Of a stretch of DNA of 8,011 bases, positions 1 to 5,591 are shown one piece after another. The notes beneath the pieces are model-generated. The model was not told the origin of the DNA. It saw only the letters and a program-made list of their open reading frames with translations, and did not search any database. Origin of the DNA: Desulfobacteraceae bacterium (lineage in GTDB: Bacteria; Desulfobacterota; Desulfobacteria; Desulfobacterales; Desulfobacteraceae); contig JAAEMC010000280.1 in assembly GCA_024225895.1 (NCBI GenBank), positions 1 to 8,011 of the forward strand, written 5' to 3'. The position numbers and the translations under genes are program-made. Each line of letters starts with the position of its first letter. Within the stretch, counting starts at the first letter, position 1.

Positions 1-80
1 GGTCAGGTCTTGAAATATCATATAAGAATCAGATCAGGAATAAAATATGATATCACAAAGCCCGAGCCCTTTTTTTGTTT

Positions 81-737
81 TCATTTGCAACTTCCCATCA
101 GAAGTCTGTTCTTCGGGGTAATGTCATCGGGAATGGTCTGGGTACGGACTATATATCCTGCTGCTTCGAGTCTAAAAGCCCTTTTCACATCAACGGCTAA
201 AGTGCCTTCCATCCAGGCAGCAATACTTTTTATATCCGATGTTTTTAAATCGTGGCAGCAGGGCAGCACTGCCACCCGGGCTTTTTGCTCTATGGCTTTA
301 TCCAGAACCAGATCGGTAAGACTGCCGCAGGCATGGGCGGATACGATCAGATCACCTGGTTTGACTTTGATGTCCTCGATGGCCATTTGTCTGTATGCCA
401 CCTTGTCTTTTAATTTGGGCCAGGCATCGACCAAGGAGAGGCTCAGCTTTTCAGCACTTAAGGGAATGCTGCTGTCTATTGCCAAAGCAGATGGGGAGCT
501 TTGATCCAGGATCAGCATGATGTGGGCTAAAAGCCCATGGCCGCATGCCATATCCACTACCCGGCCGCCCCGGTAAAAACGCCGGATCCGTTTGGCCATC
601 TCCCATGCCTCATATAGCTCTTTTCTGGGAAGAACCCCTGCCGAACAAACAGCCCTGGCAATTTTGTCAAACAGGGAATCAGATTTAAATAAACCTGCCT
701 GGTTTGGCGTGAGCCTGTTTTTGGATGATCTTTTCAT
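81..737 (-). CDS. Class I SAM-dependent methyltransferase (Methyltransf_32/METTL25-like fold)
   Basis: This 218-residue cytoplasmic protein has a class I methyltransferase core. The glycine-rich SAM-binding motif I is visible as VVDMACGHG (residues 60-68), followed by an acidic end of strand 2 in LAIDSS (85-90) and an IED stretch (120-122) near the adenine pocket. Residues 132-139 (VSAHACGS) and 159-162 (PCCH) match the HACG...PCCH pattern of the Methyltransf_32 group, which includes the eukaryotic METTL25 and GSTCD proteins. That match is from memory of the family. The substrate is unknown; RNA, protein or a small molecule are all possible. There is no signal peptide or membrane segment. The gene lies 57 bp downstream of the ywbE-like gene on the same strand, so co-transcription is likely. 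No clear Shine-Dalgarno sequence precedes the ATG at 737, which makes the start slightly uncertain. The methyltransferase fold is secure; the specific family is less so. Confidence 0.88.
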   Translation of the reverse strand: MKRSSKNRLTPNQAGLFKSDSLFDKIARAVCSAGVLPRKELYEAWEMAKRIRRFYRGGRVVDMACGHGLLAHIMLILDQSSPSALAIDSSIPLSAEKLSLSLVDAWPKLKDKVAYRQMAIEDIKVKPGDLIVSAHACGSLTDLVLDKAIEQKARVAVLPCCHDLKTSDIKSIAAWMEGTLAVDVKRAFRLEAAGYIVRTQTIPDDITPKNRLLMGSCK

Positions 738-794
738 AGTAAGAACAAATTAAAACCCTAAAGATCTGAATATTAAACTTGTCAATATGTATTA

Positions 795-989
795 TCAGGT
801 TAGGATTTGTTTTACACGGCCCACCACGCCTGATTCAAGCCGCACCTTGATTCCGTGGGGATGGGTCTTGGAATTGGTTAAAATATTCTTTACAACCCCT
901 TTGGTCAGCTCACCGGTTCTCTGGTGTTCCTTTTTGACGACCATCACGGCAATACCTTTTTTAATATCTGCTCGATTTTTCCCGTCCAT
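795..989 (-). CDS. YwbE family protein (DUF2196)
   Basis: This small basic protein of 64 residues matches the YwbE/DUF2196 family along its whole length. The family pattern is visible as NRADIKKG, then VKKEHQRTGELTKGVVKNIL, then TNSKTHPHGIKVRLESG and VGRVK near the C-terminus. Its biochemical role is not established. The size and basic, beta-rich character would suit a small RNA- or ribosome-associated protein, but that is inference. I chose the ATG at 989 rather than the in-frame ATG at 1016. The 989 codon is preceded by AAGAGG at a 6-nt spacing and gives the usual family N-terminus (MDGKNR), whereas no ribosome binding site precedes 1016. It is the first gene of a probable two-gene unit with the downstream methyltransferase. 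The family call is confident; the function is unknown. Confidence 0.87.
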   Translation of the reverse strand: MDGKNRADIKKGIAVMVVKKEHQRTGELTKGVVKNILTNSKTHPHGIKVRLESGVVGRVKQILT

Positions 990-1145
990 CACAATCCTCT
1001 TCTTGGCTGTTATCATGCCGACACTGATATAATATTCTTATCATTTATTCAAGATTCAGAGTCAGCCGGCTGCTTTTAATTTTTACCGAATTTTTTGTAT
1101 CATTTTAAACATAGAGCGCAACTTAAATTTGAAAACATTAGATTT

Positions 1146-1165
1146 GATGTTAAAATATTAACATC
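1146..1165. repeat. 20-bp near-perfect palindrome, possible operator
   Basis: GATGTTAA (1146-1153) and TTAACATC (1158-1165) are perfect 8-bp inverted arms around a 4-base AATA centre. The symmetry and AT-rich core suit a dimeric repressor site. It lies about 157 bp upstream of the ywbE-like start and 315 bp upstream of the CHAT gene. There is no T-run after it, so a terminator is unlikely. The regulator is unknown. Confidence 0.4.
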
Positions 1166-1429
1166 TATTACCTGAATAAACAAAGATCAGGAAAATAATA
1201 ACAATTAATTTTCCCCAAAGTTAAGCAAATTAATTTGGCAGAAAAATTAGTCAAGCCTAAAAATATTCGATTTCGTTTTGAGAATTCATATAAAATTCAT
1301 TTTTATTTACTGATTTCCATCTGAAACCAAATATTTTTCAATGTCGTTGACTATCAGGTGAACAATTTTCATTTTTTAATTACCATTCATTAAATTTGCG
1401 TAACTTCCCCCTTTTATTTGCTTTTTTTG

Positions 1430-1460
1430 CATGCTATCAGATCAGGGTGATGATAGCATG
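1430..1460. promoter_or_regulatory. Perfect 10-bp inverted repeat in the leader of the CHAT-protease gene
   Basis: CATGCTATCA (1430-1439) and TGATAGCATG (1451-1460) form a perfect 10-bp stem around an 11-base loop, ending 19 bp before the ATG at 1480. In RNA it would be a stable hairpin just upstream of the weak ribosome binding site. In DNA it could be an operator. It is preceded by a T-rich stretch but not followed by a T-run, so it is not an intrinsic terminator for transcription toward the gene. It is likely to control the CHAT gene, either by binding a repressor or by affecting translation. Confidence 0.5.
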
Positions 1461-1479
1461 ACGCGAAAGGGCGGACATA

Positions 1480-2547
1480 ATGAACAAGAAAGTCATATTA
1501 CTGAAGGCCATTCTGATGGTGCTGACAATTGTTTTTTTTCATACGTCGGGCTTTGCGCAGAAATTGACTATCCATGTGGGCAAGGATGCTCAAGCCCTTT
1601 TGGTGAAAGCCGAATTTGGCACTAAGACAAAAACTTTTACCATCCCGAAAGAAAAAGAGGCTGTTGATAAATTTGAACTTGTTTATTCAATGTTTCAATA
1701 TCAACAAAAGAGCGTACAGGGTCTTGCTATCAGCAAGATGCAATTCCTGCAGCAGATCAGTAACAAAGAAGCAGCCCCAACCGTCAGCCAGACCGGTAAA
1801 GATGATGACGTTCATAAGCTTTTAAGGCACTTGGGCAGGGAACTTTACGGCCCCATTGAAGCCATGGTTGAAAAAGCATCTCAGATTGAGTTTGTCATTT
1901 CAACCGACTGCATCCGGTTCCCATTTGACGGCCTTTATTTCAAAGACAGGCAGCTTTTTCTGCAAAAACCAGTCCTTTATAACCTGAACGGCCGTCATGA
2001 TTCCATTATTCATGTGAACGAAGACTGGAAGGGCTTTATGGTTTCGGAACGAACCGCTGATCCTGACCGGGGCGTGCTGCTGGCCAAAAATATGTTTCCA
2101 GGGTCTACCTATTTTGACAGTTCTCAGGTCCGCGCCCTTGATTTCAGGAAAGCAGGAAACCCTGATTTTATTCTCATTAGCACCCATGGTGGTACAAGGG
2201 CCATGTGGCTGGATCACATGACAGTATACCCCAGGCATCTGACCTCCATGAAATCAGAGCTTGTTTATCTTGATTCCTGTACCTTAGGTATCAGCCATAA
2301 ATTTATTGCGGGCTTGCAAAAAGCAGGTACAAAATACTACCTGGGTCCGATTTTGAGTAATGAAGACGGGAATTCTTCCACCATTACCATGGATGAATTT
2401 TTCAAGGCCCTTTTACGGGGGGAGGAACCGGCAAAGGCATTATTCTCGGCAAGAAAGATTCTGTATAAACATTTTACCGACCAGAAAAATGATTTCAGCA
2501 TGCTCATGTACCGGGCATTTACATTTAGGGTCTATCGTTTGAATTAG
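1480..2547 (+). CDS. Secreted CHAT-domain (caspase-like) cysteine protease, no TPRs
   Basis: This 355-residue protein begins with a Sec-type signal peptide: a lysine-rich start, a hydrophobic stretch at about residues 5-20, and likely cleavage after A26 in GFAQ. Residues 28-110 are a short region I do not recognise. From about 115 to 350 the layout is that of a CHAT domain (clan CD, caspase/separase fold). The start is LGRELYGPIEAMV (118-130). Next comes IEFVISTDCIRFPFDGLYF, which resembles the 'P-D-G-x-L-R-x-L-P-F-x-x-L' strand. The putative catalytic His236 lies in LISTHGG, and the putative catalytic Cys267 in VYLDSCTLG, equivalent to the usual LSAC motif. The tail GLQKAGTKYYLG and the helix FFKALLRGEEPAKALFSARK are also typical. 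Unlike most CHAT proteins it carries no tetratricopeptide repeats and is exported. The ATG at 1480 has AAAGGGCGG upstream. It is followed 17 bp later by a thioesterase-like remnant and then by another secreted hydrolase. Target and activator are unknown. Confidence 0.8.
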   Translation: MNKKVILLKAILMVLTIVFFHTSGFAQKLTIHVGKDAQALLVKAEFGTKTKTFTIPKEKEAVDKFELVYSMFQYQQKSVQGLAISKMQFLQQISNKEAAPTVSQTGKDDDVHKLLRHLGRELYGPIEAMVEKASQIEFVISTDCIRFPFDGLYFKDRQLFLQKPVLYNLNGRHDSIIHVNEDWKGFMVSERTADPDRGVLLAKNMFPGSTYFDSSQVRALDFRKAGNPDFILISTHGGTRAMWLDHMTVYPRHLTSMKSELVYLDSCTLGISHKFIAGLQKAGTKYYLGPILSNEDGNSSTITMDEFFKALLRGEEPAKALFSARKILYKHFTDQKNDFSMLMYRAFTFRVYRLN

Positions 2548-2564
2548 TTTTAAAAAAGGTGTTT

Positions 2565-2669
2565 ATGGGAAGGCTATTCTGTTTCCCTTACGCTGGCGGC
2601 CATTATTTTATTAAGGATTATGAAAATCCGGTCCTGCAACTTATTATGAAGCTGCTTTCTTATTTTTAG
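2565..2669 (+). pseudogene. Remnant of a type II thioesterase N-terminus (PKS/NRPS-associated)
   Basis: A 34-codon reading frame starts at ATG 2565 with AAAAAAGGT upstream and ends at TAG 2667-2669. Its first residues, MGRLFCFPYAGG, are almost exactly the opening strand and oxyanion turn of alpha/beta-hydrolase type II thioesterases (GrsT/RifR type, 'LFCFPYAGGS'). These enzymes remove wrongly loaded acyl groups from polyketide and non-ribosomal peptide assembly lines. After residue 12 the likeness stops, and a full enzyme would need about 240 residues including GHSxG and a catalytic His. This is therefore a 5' scrap, or possibly a short unrelated ORF that happens to match. The nearby acyltransferase remnant at 3855-4080, from the same kind of pathway, makes chance less likely. 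Confidence 0.45.
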
Positions 2670-2673
2670 GTAG

Positions 2674-2687
2674 TTGAAATAGATCAA
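2674..2687. promoter_or_regulatory. FNR/DNR-like site upstream of the Ntn hydrolase
   Basis: TTGAA-ATAG-ATCAA differs by one base from the FNR-type consensus TTGAT-N4-ATCAA. It lies about 59 bp before the ATG at 2746, a sensible position for a Crp/Fnr-family regulator. Such sites occur by chance at a moderate rate in AT-rich DNA, so this is only a candidate. Confidence 0.3.
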
Positions 2688-2745
2688 GGCAGAATGATGC
2701 GTTCAAAAAACATATTGCCACAGACAAAAAGGAGAAAATACAATA

Positions 2746-3840
2746 ATGGTGAAAAACGGGTTTAAATGGTTATTGGTCACACTATTGGTTCTTGCTGCCA
2801 TTCCAACGGCAGGCAGCGCATGTACAACTTTTTTCCTTGATTACAACGGTCAGCAGGTTTTTGGGAAAAACTACGATTGGCATCTTGGCTTTGGCTTGAT
2901 GATTGCCAACCAGAGGGGGGTTGCCAAAAAAGCCATGCCTGGTTTTAGGCATGATCCTGTGGAATATGCCAGTTGGACGTCAAAGTACGGGAGCCTCACT
3001 TTCAATCAGTATGGCCGGGAAATGCCGACCGGTGGTATGAATGAGGCTGGTCTGGTCGTGCACTTGATGGCATTGTATGAAACCAAATATCCAAGGCCGG
3101 ATTCCCGTCAGCCTATTAAGGATCTGCAATGGATCCAGTATCAGCTTGATAATTACAGCAGTGTCAAAGAGGTGATTGCAAATGACGCGAAAATAAGAAT
3201 CCTTTACAATGAAGTGCCCGGACTTCATTTTATGGTGGCGGATAAGACCGGCGATTGCGCAAGCATTGAATGGATAAGAGGTAAGATGGTCAGCCATACC
3301 GGTGAAAAAATGCCTGTCAGGGTACTTGCCAACAATACCTATAAGGATTCCATGAGGTATTTGGAGCGGCACAAGGGACACGGTGGTACTCTGGCCATTG
3401 ATCATACATCCAGATCTTTGGACCGGTTTGTCCGGGCTGCCCATATGCTTGAATCTTATTCGTCAAAGCCTGAAAAACCCATGGTGGAGTATGCCTTTGA
3501 TATTTTAAGAGATGTTGCCCAGGGATCGACCCAGTGGAGTATTGTCTATGACCTGCCAAAGCTCAAAGTCTATTTTAAAACCTATTCAGACCCCGGCCAA
3601 AATATTCGCACCATTGACCTTTCCGGTTTTGATCTTTCCTGCAATGGTCCTGTGAAGGTTATGGATCTGGATACCAGTTTCAAAGGGAATATCACGGGTA
3701 AGTTCAGCAACTATACCCGTGAAGCCAATGCAAGAATCATCAATCAGGCTTTTAACCAGACCCATTTTGTCAGCAACATGCCCCAGGATTTGATCGATAT
3801 CCGTATTGCCTATCCGGAAAATACATCCTGCAGTCCATAA
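2746..3840 (+). CDS. Secreted linear amide C-N hydrolase, choloylglycine hydrolase/penicillin V acylase family (Ntn)
   Basis: This 364-residue Ntn hydrolase would cleave linear amide bonds, as in conjugated bile salts, penicillin V or N-acyl amino compounds. Residues 1-25 are a signal peptide ending in AGSA. Cleavage there exposes Cys26 (CTTFF) as the N-terminal nucleophile, as in the periplasmic members of the family. Other family positions are visible: Asp44 in GKNYDW (Asp21 of bile salt hydrolase), GMNEAGL (97-103), Asn196 in VLANNTY (Asn175 equivalent), and Arg227 in LDRFVRAA (Arg228 equivalent). The usual Arg18 position is Lys41 here, so substrate binding may differ from true bile salt hydrolases. 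AAGGAG stands 11 nt before the ATG. The gene follows the secreted CHAT protease, so an exported degradative or self-defence role is possible. In a marine-type anaerobe bile salts are an unlikely substrate; acyl-amides such as acyl-homoserine lactones or a peptide/polyketide prodrug are alternatives. Confidence 0.87.
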   Translation: MVKNGFKWLLVTLLVLAAIPTAGSACTTFFLDYNGQQVFGKNYDWHLGFGLMIANQRGVAKKAMPGFRHDPVEYASWTSKYGSLTFNQYGREMPTGGMNEAGLVVHLMALYETKYPRPDSRQPIKDLQWIQYQLDNYSSVKEVIANDAKIRILYNEVPGLHFMVADKTGDCASIEWIRGKMVSHTGEKMPVRVLANNTYKDSMRYLERHKGHGGTLAIDHTSRSLDRFVRAAHMLESYSSKPEKPMVEYAFDILRDVAQGSTQWSIVYDLPKLKVYFKTYSDPGQNIRTIDLSGFDLSCNGPVKVMDLDTSFKGNITGKFSNYTREANARIINQAFNQTHFVSNMPQDLIDIRIAYPENTSCSP

Positions 3841-3854
3841 GCTTAAAATTCATG

Positions 3855-4080
3855 CCAGTGTTATATGCGTTTTCCCTGTTGATGGTGGCCAGGGATCACA
3901 GAAAAGGTGTATGGGAAACGGGTTGTTTGAACGGTACAAAGACCAGGTGGAAAAAGCAGATGAAATCCTGGGGTATTCCATTAAAACCCTTTGCCTTGAA
4001 GAGTTCGACCGCAAAATTAAACCAGACTCGATATACACAGCCTGTGCTTTTTGTGGCCTTTGAAAATCCAATATCCTTTA
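3855..4080 (+). pseudogene. Decayed malonyl-CoA acyltransferase fragment (trans-AT PKS / FabD type)
   Basis: Reading from about 3855 gives VICVFP, three extra residues (VDG), then GQGSQK, GMG-like CMGNGLF, and [18 protein letters not shown]. This is the N-terminal region of ACP S-malonyltransferases; [10 protein letters not shown] and LCLE are especially typical of free-standing acyltransferases of trans-AT polyketide synthases. That frame stops at 4061-4063. Dropping one A from the AAAA run at 4013-4016 shifts into the next frame and continues the homology exactly as [14 protein letters not shown], the expected next block. The FVVNALSY block that should follow is only vaguely present (NPISF), and the catalytic GHSLGEY Ser motif is absent. 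About 60-70 of roughly 300 residues remain, ending within about 10-20 bp of the arginine kinase stop codon. The FPGQGSQ oxyanion motif is broken by a 9-bp insertion. It is therefore a non-functional relic; a sequencing error could explain the frameshift but not the missing remainder. Confidence 0.75.
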
Positions 4081-4089
4081 GAATCCGGG

Positions 4090-5109
4090 TCATACTTCTT
4101 TTTCAGCCTGGATCAATGCCCGGCAGCCACAAAAAAGGTCCTGGATGCATTGGGTCTCTGTCAACCCAAGCCGCCTGTGGTTGCTGATGTCAAAAACCGA
4201 TTGGGATATTTGGGTTTTTTCGCCTTGGGTACCCCGGGCCTGGAGGTTGTGGGAGGTGATGATTTCGTTTAAAAGTTCAGGGTGCCGGTTTAATTTTTTT
4301 AACTTGATATGGACGCTTGCCCGCATGGATGTCCCTATGTTTGAAGGACAGGAGGTCAGAAAACCGTATTGCTTGTGGCAGGCAAATTCAAGGTTGTTTT
4401 CAAGCTGGTCCAACCCTTTGGCCAACCGGTTAAAAATACTTGCCATGTCTGATCCTTGATCCATGCTGATGATTCTTAAGTGGTCCTCTTCCTGGGCCCA
4501 GATCTGAAATTTTTTGTTATGCGAATGAAAAATACCCCTGCACTTTGGGAAATCAGCATTTATGCCGGCAGCATCCTGGAACCTGTCTCCTTTTGGGAAT
4601 CCTTTTTGAATCCGGCCGTCTTTTGGGGGCAGGTTGTTAAGGGGAGCATATATGCCTTTAAAATCTTTATCCAGTGATGCCAGGGCCCTGGTGATTTTTT
4701 GTTCCACTTTTTTTCTTTGTACAAGACTGATGTTGGGGGTAAAGGGAAATCCATTTAAATTTCTTGCAACGCGAATCCGGGTGGATAAAATATAAATATT
4801 TTCCGGATCCATTAAAGGCAACGTTGATTTTGAAAAATCCGAAGTATGGCAGACATTGTTTGAAACGCTGTGATAATCCAGGATGATGGGCTTAAGAACC
4901 CTTGAGAAGGTTTCATAGGTCTGGGCATCTCCTGCATAAATGCCGACATCACTGTCCGGGTTTGCAATCCCTGACCTGATGGCCTTGGCAAAGGTAAAAC
5001 CGTTGTCGGTTTTTTTGTTTTTGAGCGCATGGAACCGGTCAAATGTCAGGTGCTTTTTGATCAGCGATTTGGATTCATCAGAAAATATCGGGTAATCCAA
5101 ATGATACAT
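4090..5109 (-). CDS. Arginine kinase (ATP:guanidino phosphotransferase)
   Basis: This 339-residue phosphagen kinase reversibly transfers phosphate from ATP to arginine, giving phosphoarginine as an energy buffer in the cytoplasm. The N-terminal helical domain carries the arginine-specificity region SGIANPDSDVGIYAGD (46-61), with Ser53, Val55 and Tyr58 at guanidino-contact positions, followed by PIILDYH (74-80). The catalytic domain shows STRIRVARNL (109-118, nucleotide phosphate binding) and QEEDHLRI (206-213, NEEDH-like with catalytic Glu208). It also shows the active-site Cys254 in CPSNIGTSMR (254-263), and the flexible loop RGTQGEKT (292-299) with the second catalytic Glu297. All key residues are present, and the length is close to that of animal arginine kinases (about 355). 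It is the second gene of an operon, 22 bp after the Cys-rich ORF. AAAGGA is very close to the ATG at 5109; TTG at 5100 has better spacing and is an alternative start. Bacterial members are few and thought to come from eukaryotes by lateral transfer. Confidence 0.94.
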   Translation of the reverse strand: MYHLDYPIFSDESKSLIKKHLTFDRFHALKNKKTDNGFTFAKAIRSGIANPDSDVGIYAGDAQTYETFSRVLKPIILDYHSVSNNVCHTSDFSKSTLPLMDPENIYILSTRIRVARNLNGFPFTPNISLVQRKKVEQKITRALASLDKDFKGIYAPLNNLPPKDGRIQKGFPKGDRFQDAAGINADFPKCRGIFHSHNKKFQIWAQEEDHLRIISMDQGSDMASIFNRLAKGLDQLENNLEFACHKQYGFLTSCPSNIGTSMRASVHIKLKKLNRHPELLNEIITSHNLQARGTQGEKTQISQSVFDISNHRRLGLTETQCIQDLFCGCRALIQAEKEV

Positions 5110-5131
5110 TTCCTTTGTTTAGCAGGTTTGT

Positions 5132-5317
5132 CTATATGTTATAGGAACGTGCCTGGGAAGATATGCCCCTGGCAAGTGTTGTCTGTATTTTGTCGAGGAT
5201 AAGGCATTCTGCATGGCACTTAGGAAGGTGTTCTCTGTCCTCGCAGTTCACACAAGGGCTTTGGGTGAGGTAGCCGATCTCAAAATCAAACAGGTCTCTA
5301 TTTACAATGGTTTCCAT
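5132..5317 (-). CDS. Small four-cysteine protein, probable metal-binding, upstream of arginine kinase
   Basis: This 61-residue protein has no signal peptide or membrane segment. Its centre carries four cysteines in the order C22-x2-C25-x8-C34-x3-C38, set in SPCVNCEDREHLPKCHAEC. This spacing would suit binding of one zinc ion or a small iron-sulfur centre. It is followed by a helix, LILDKIQTTLARGIS (39-53). I believe similar small proteins occur in other Desulfobacterales but I cannot name a family or a function. It sits 22 bp upstream of the arginine kinase gene, and a good promoter precedes it, so it is almost certainly the first gene of that operon. The ATG at 5317 has no Shine-Dalgarno sequence, only AT-rich DNA. 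Translation may therefore be weak or depend on the unstructured AT-rich leader. Confidence 0.7.
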   Translation of the reverse strand: METIVNRDLFDFEIGYLTQSPCVNCEDREHLPKCHAECLILDKIQTTLARGISSQARSYNI

Positions 5318-5350
5318 AATTAAAATTAGATTAAGTTAAAATAAAAACTG

Positions 5351-5379
5351 TTTATACCAATTTGGGATGTAATGGTCAA
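5351..5379 (-). promoter_or_regulatory. Sigma-70-type promoter of the Cys-rich ORF/arginine kinase operon
   Basis: On the minus strand, TTGACC (5379-5374) and TATAAA (5356-5351) are separated by exactly 17 bp, one mismatch each from the -35 and -10 consensus. Transcription would begin near 5344, leaving a leader of about 27 nt before the ATG at 5317. This is the best promoter in the window. Confidence 0.7.
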
Positions 5380-5436
5380 TATTCTCATCGTGTTAATCTC
5401 CAAGAAAGTTTTTTTACTTGCTTTATAAGCCAAATC

Positions 5437-5452
5437 TGGCACAATGATTGGA
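5437..5452 (+). promoter_or_regulatory. Possible sigma-54 promoter of the chemoreceptor gene
   Basis: TGGCAC-AATGA-TTGGA fits the sigma-54 consensus TGGCAC-N5-TTGCA, with a perfect -24 element and correct spacing, but the -12 GC is GG. It lies about 140 bp before the start at 5592. Deltaproteobacteria use sigma-54 widely, often for motility genes, so it is plausible, but the -12 mismatch is at an important base. Confidence 0.35.
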
Positions 5453-5591
5453 TCACAATAAACTATCTAAAATTTGGTTCAAATACTTAAAAAGTTAGGA
5501 TAAAAGGCATTTTGATTTCCTTTTTTCCACATGCATGTTTGCTCATCATAAATTAGTAATTCATAAGATATAATAACAGGGGAGAATGTTT

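Larger units (their letters stand above)
990..1479. other. AT-rich intergenic region between divergent genes
   Basis: About 490 bp separate the ywbE-like gene (minus strand) from the CHAT-protease gene (plus strand). The stretch is strikingly AT-rich and rich in A and T runs, and I see no convincing coding sequence on either strand. It must contain two divergent promoters, but no textbook -35/-10 pair stands out. It holds two clean inverted repeats, listed separately (1146-1165 and 1430-1460). A perfect TATAAT occurs on the plus strand at 1028-1033 without a matching -35 or an obvious gene to serve. Confidence 0.7.

Noticed and set aside
15..53. Inverted repeat ATATCATAT/ATATGATAT downstream of the methyltransferase, as a terminator
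   Set aside because: The stem is all A/T pairs except one, the loop is 21 bases, and no T-run follows on the minus strand, so termination is not supported.
10..504. Long plus-strand open frame opposite the methyltransferase
   Set aside because: It lies antisense to a well-supported methyltransferase, resembles no family I know, and has no ribosome binding site.
1425..1479. Possible cyclic-di-GMP (GEMM) riboswitch, suggested by GACGCGAAAGG after a hairpin
   Set aside because: The GGCAAA element before the first stem, the second stem with its tetraloop receptor, and the GACGCAAAGCC block are not present; only a simple hairpin is supported.
2746..2830. Lipobox at the acylase N-terminus (GSAC)
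   Set aside because: Position -3 is Gly, not Leu/Val/Ile, and the Cys is the expected Ntn nucleophile, which could not be lipid-modified and still act.
4051..4272. Continuation of the acyltransferase relic into the arginine kinase gene (an ESGSYFFFSLDQ reading that faintly recalls the GHSLGEY region)
   Set aside because: This stretch codes on the other strand for a normal arginine kinase C-terminus, and the likeness is too weak; I end the relic near 4080.
5569..5574. Perfect TATAAT just before the chemoreceptor gene
   Set aside because: It has no -35 partner and is so close to the start that the transcript would lack the good ribosome binding site at 5578-5584.
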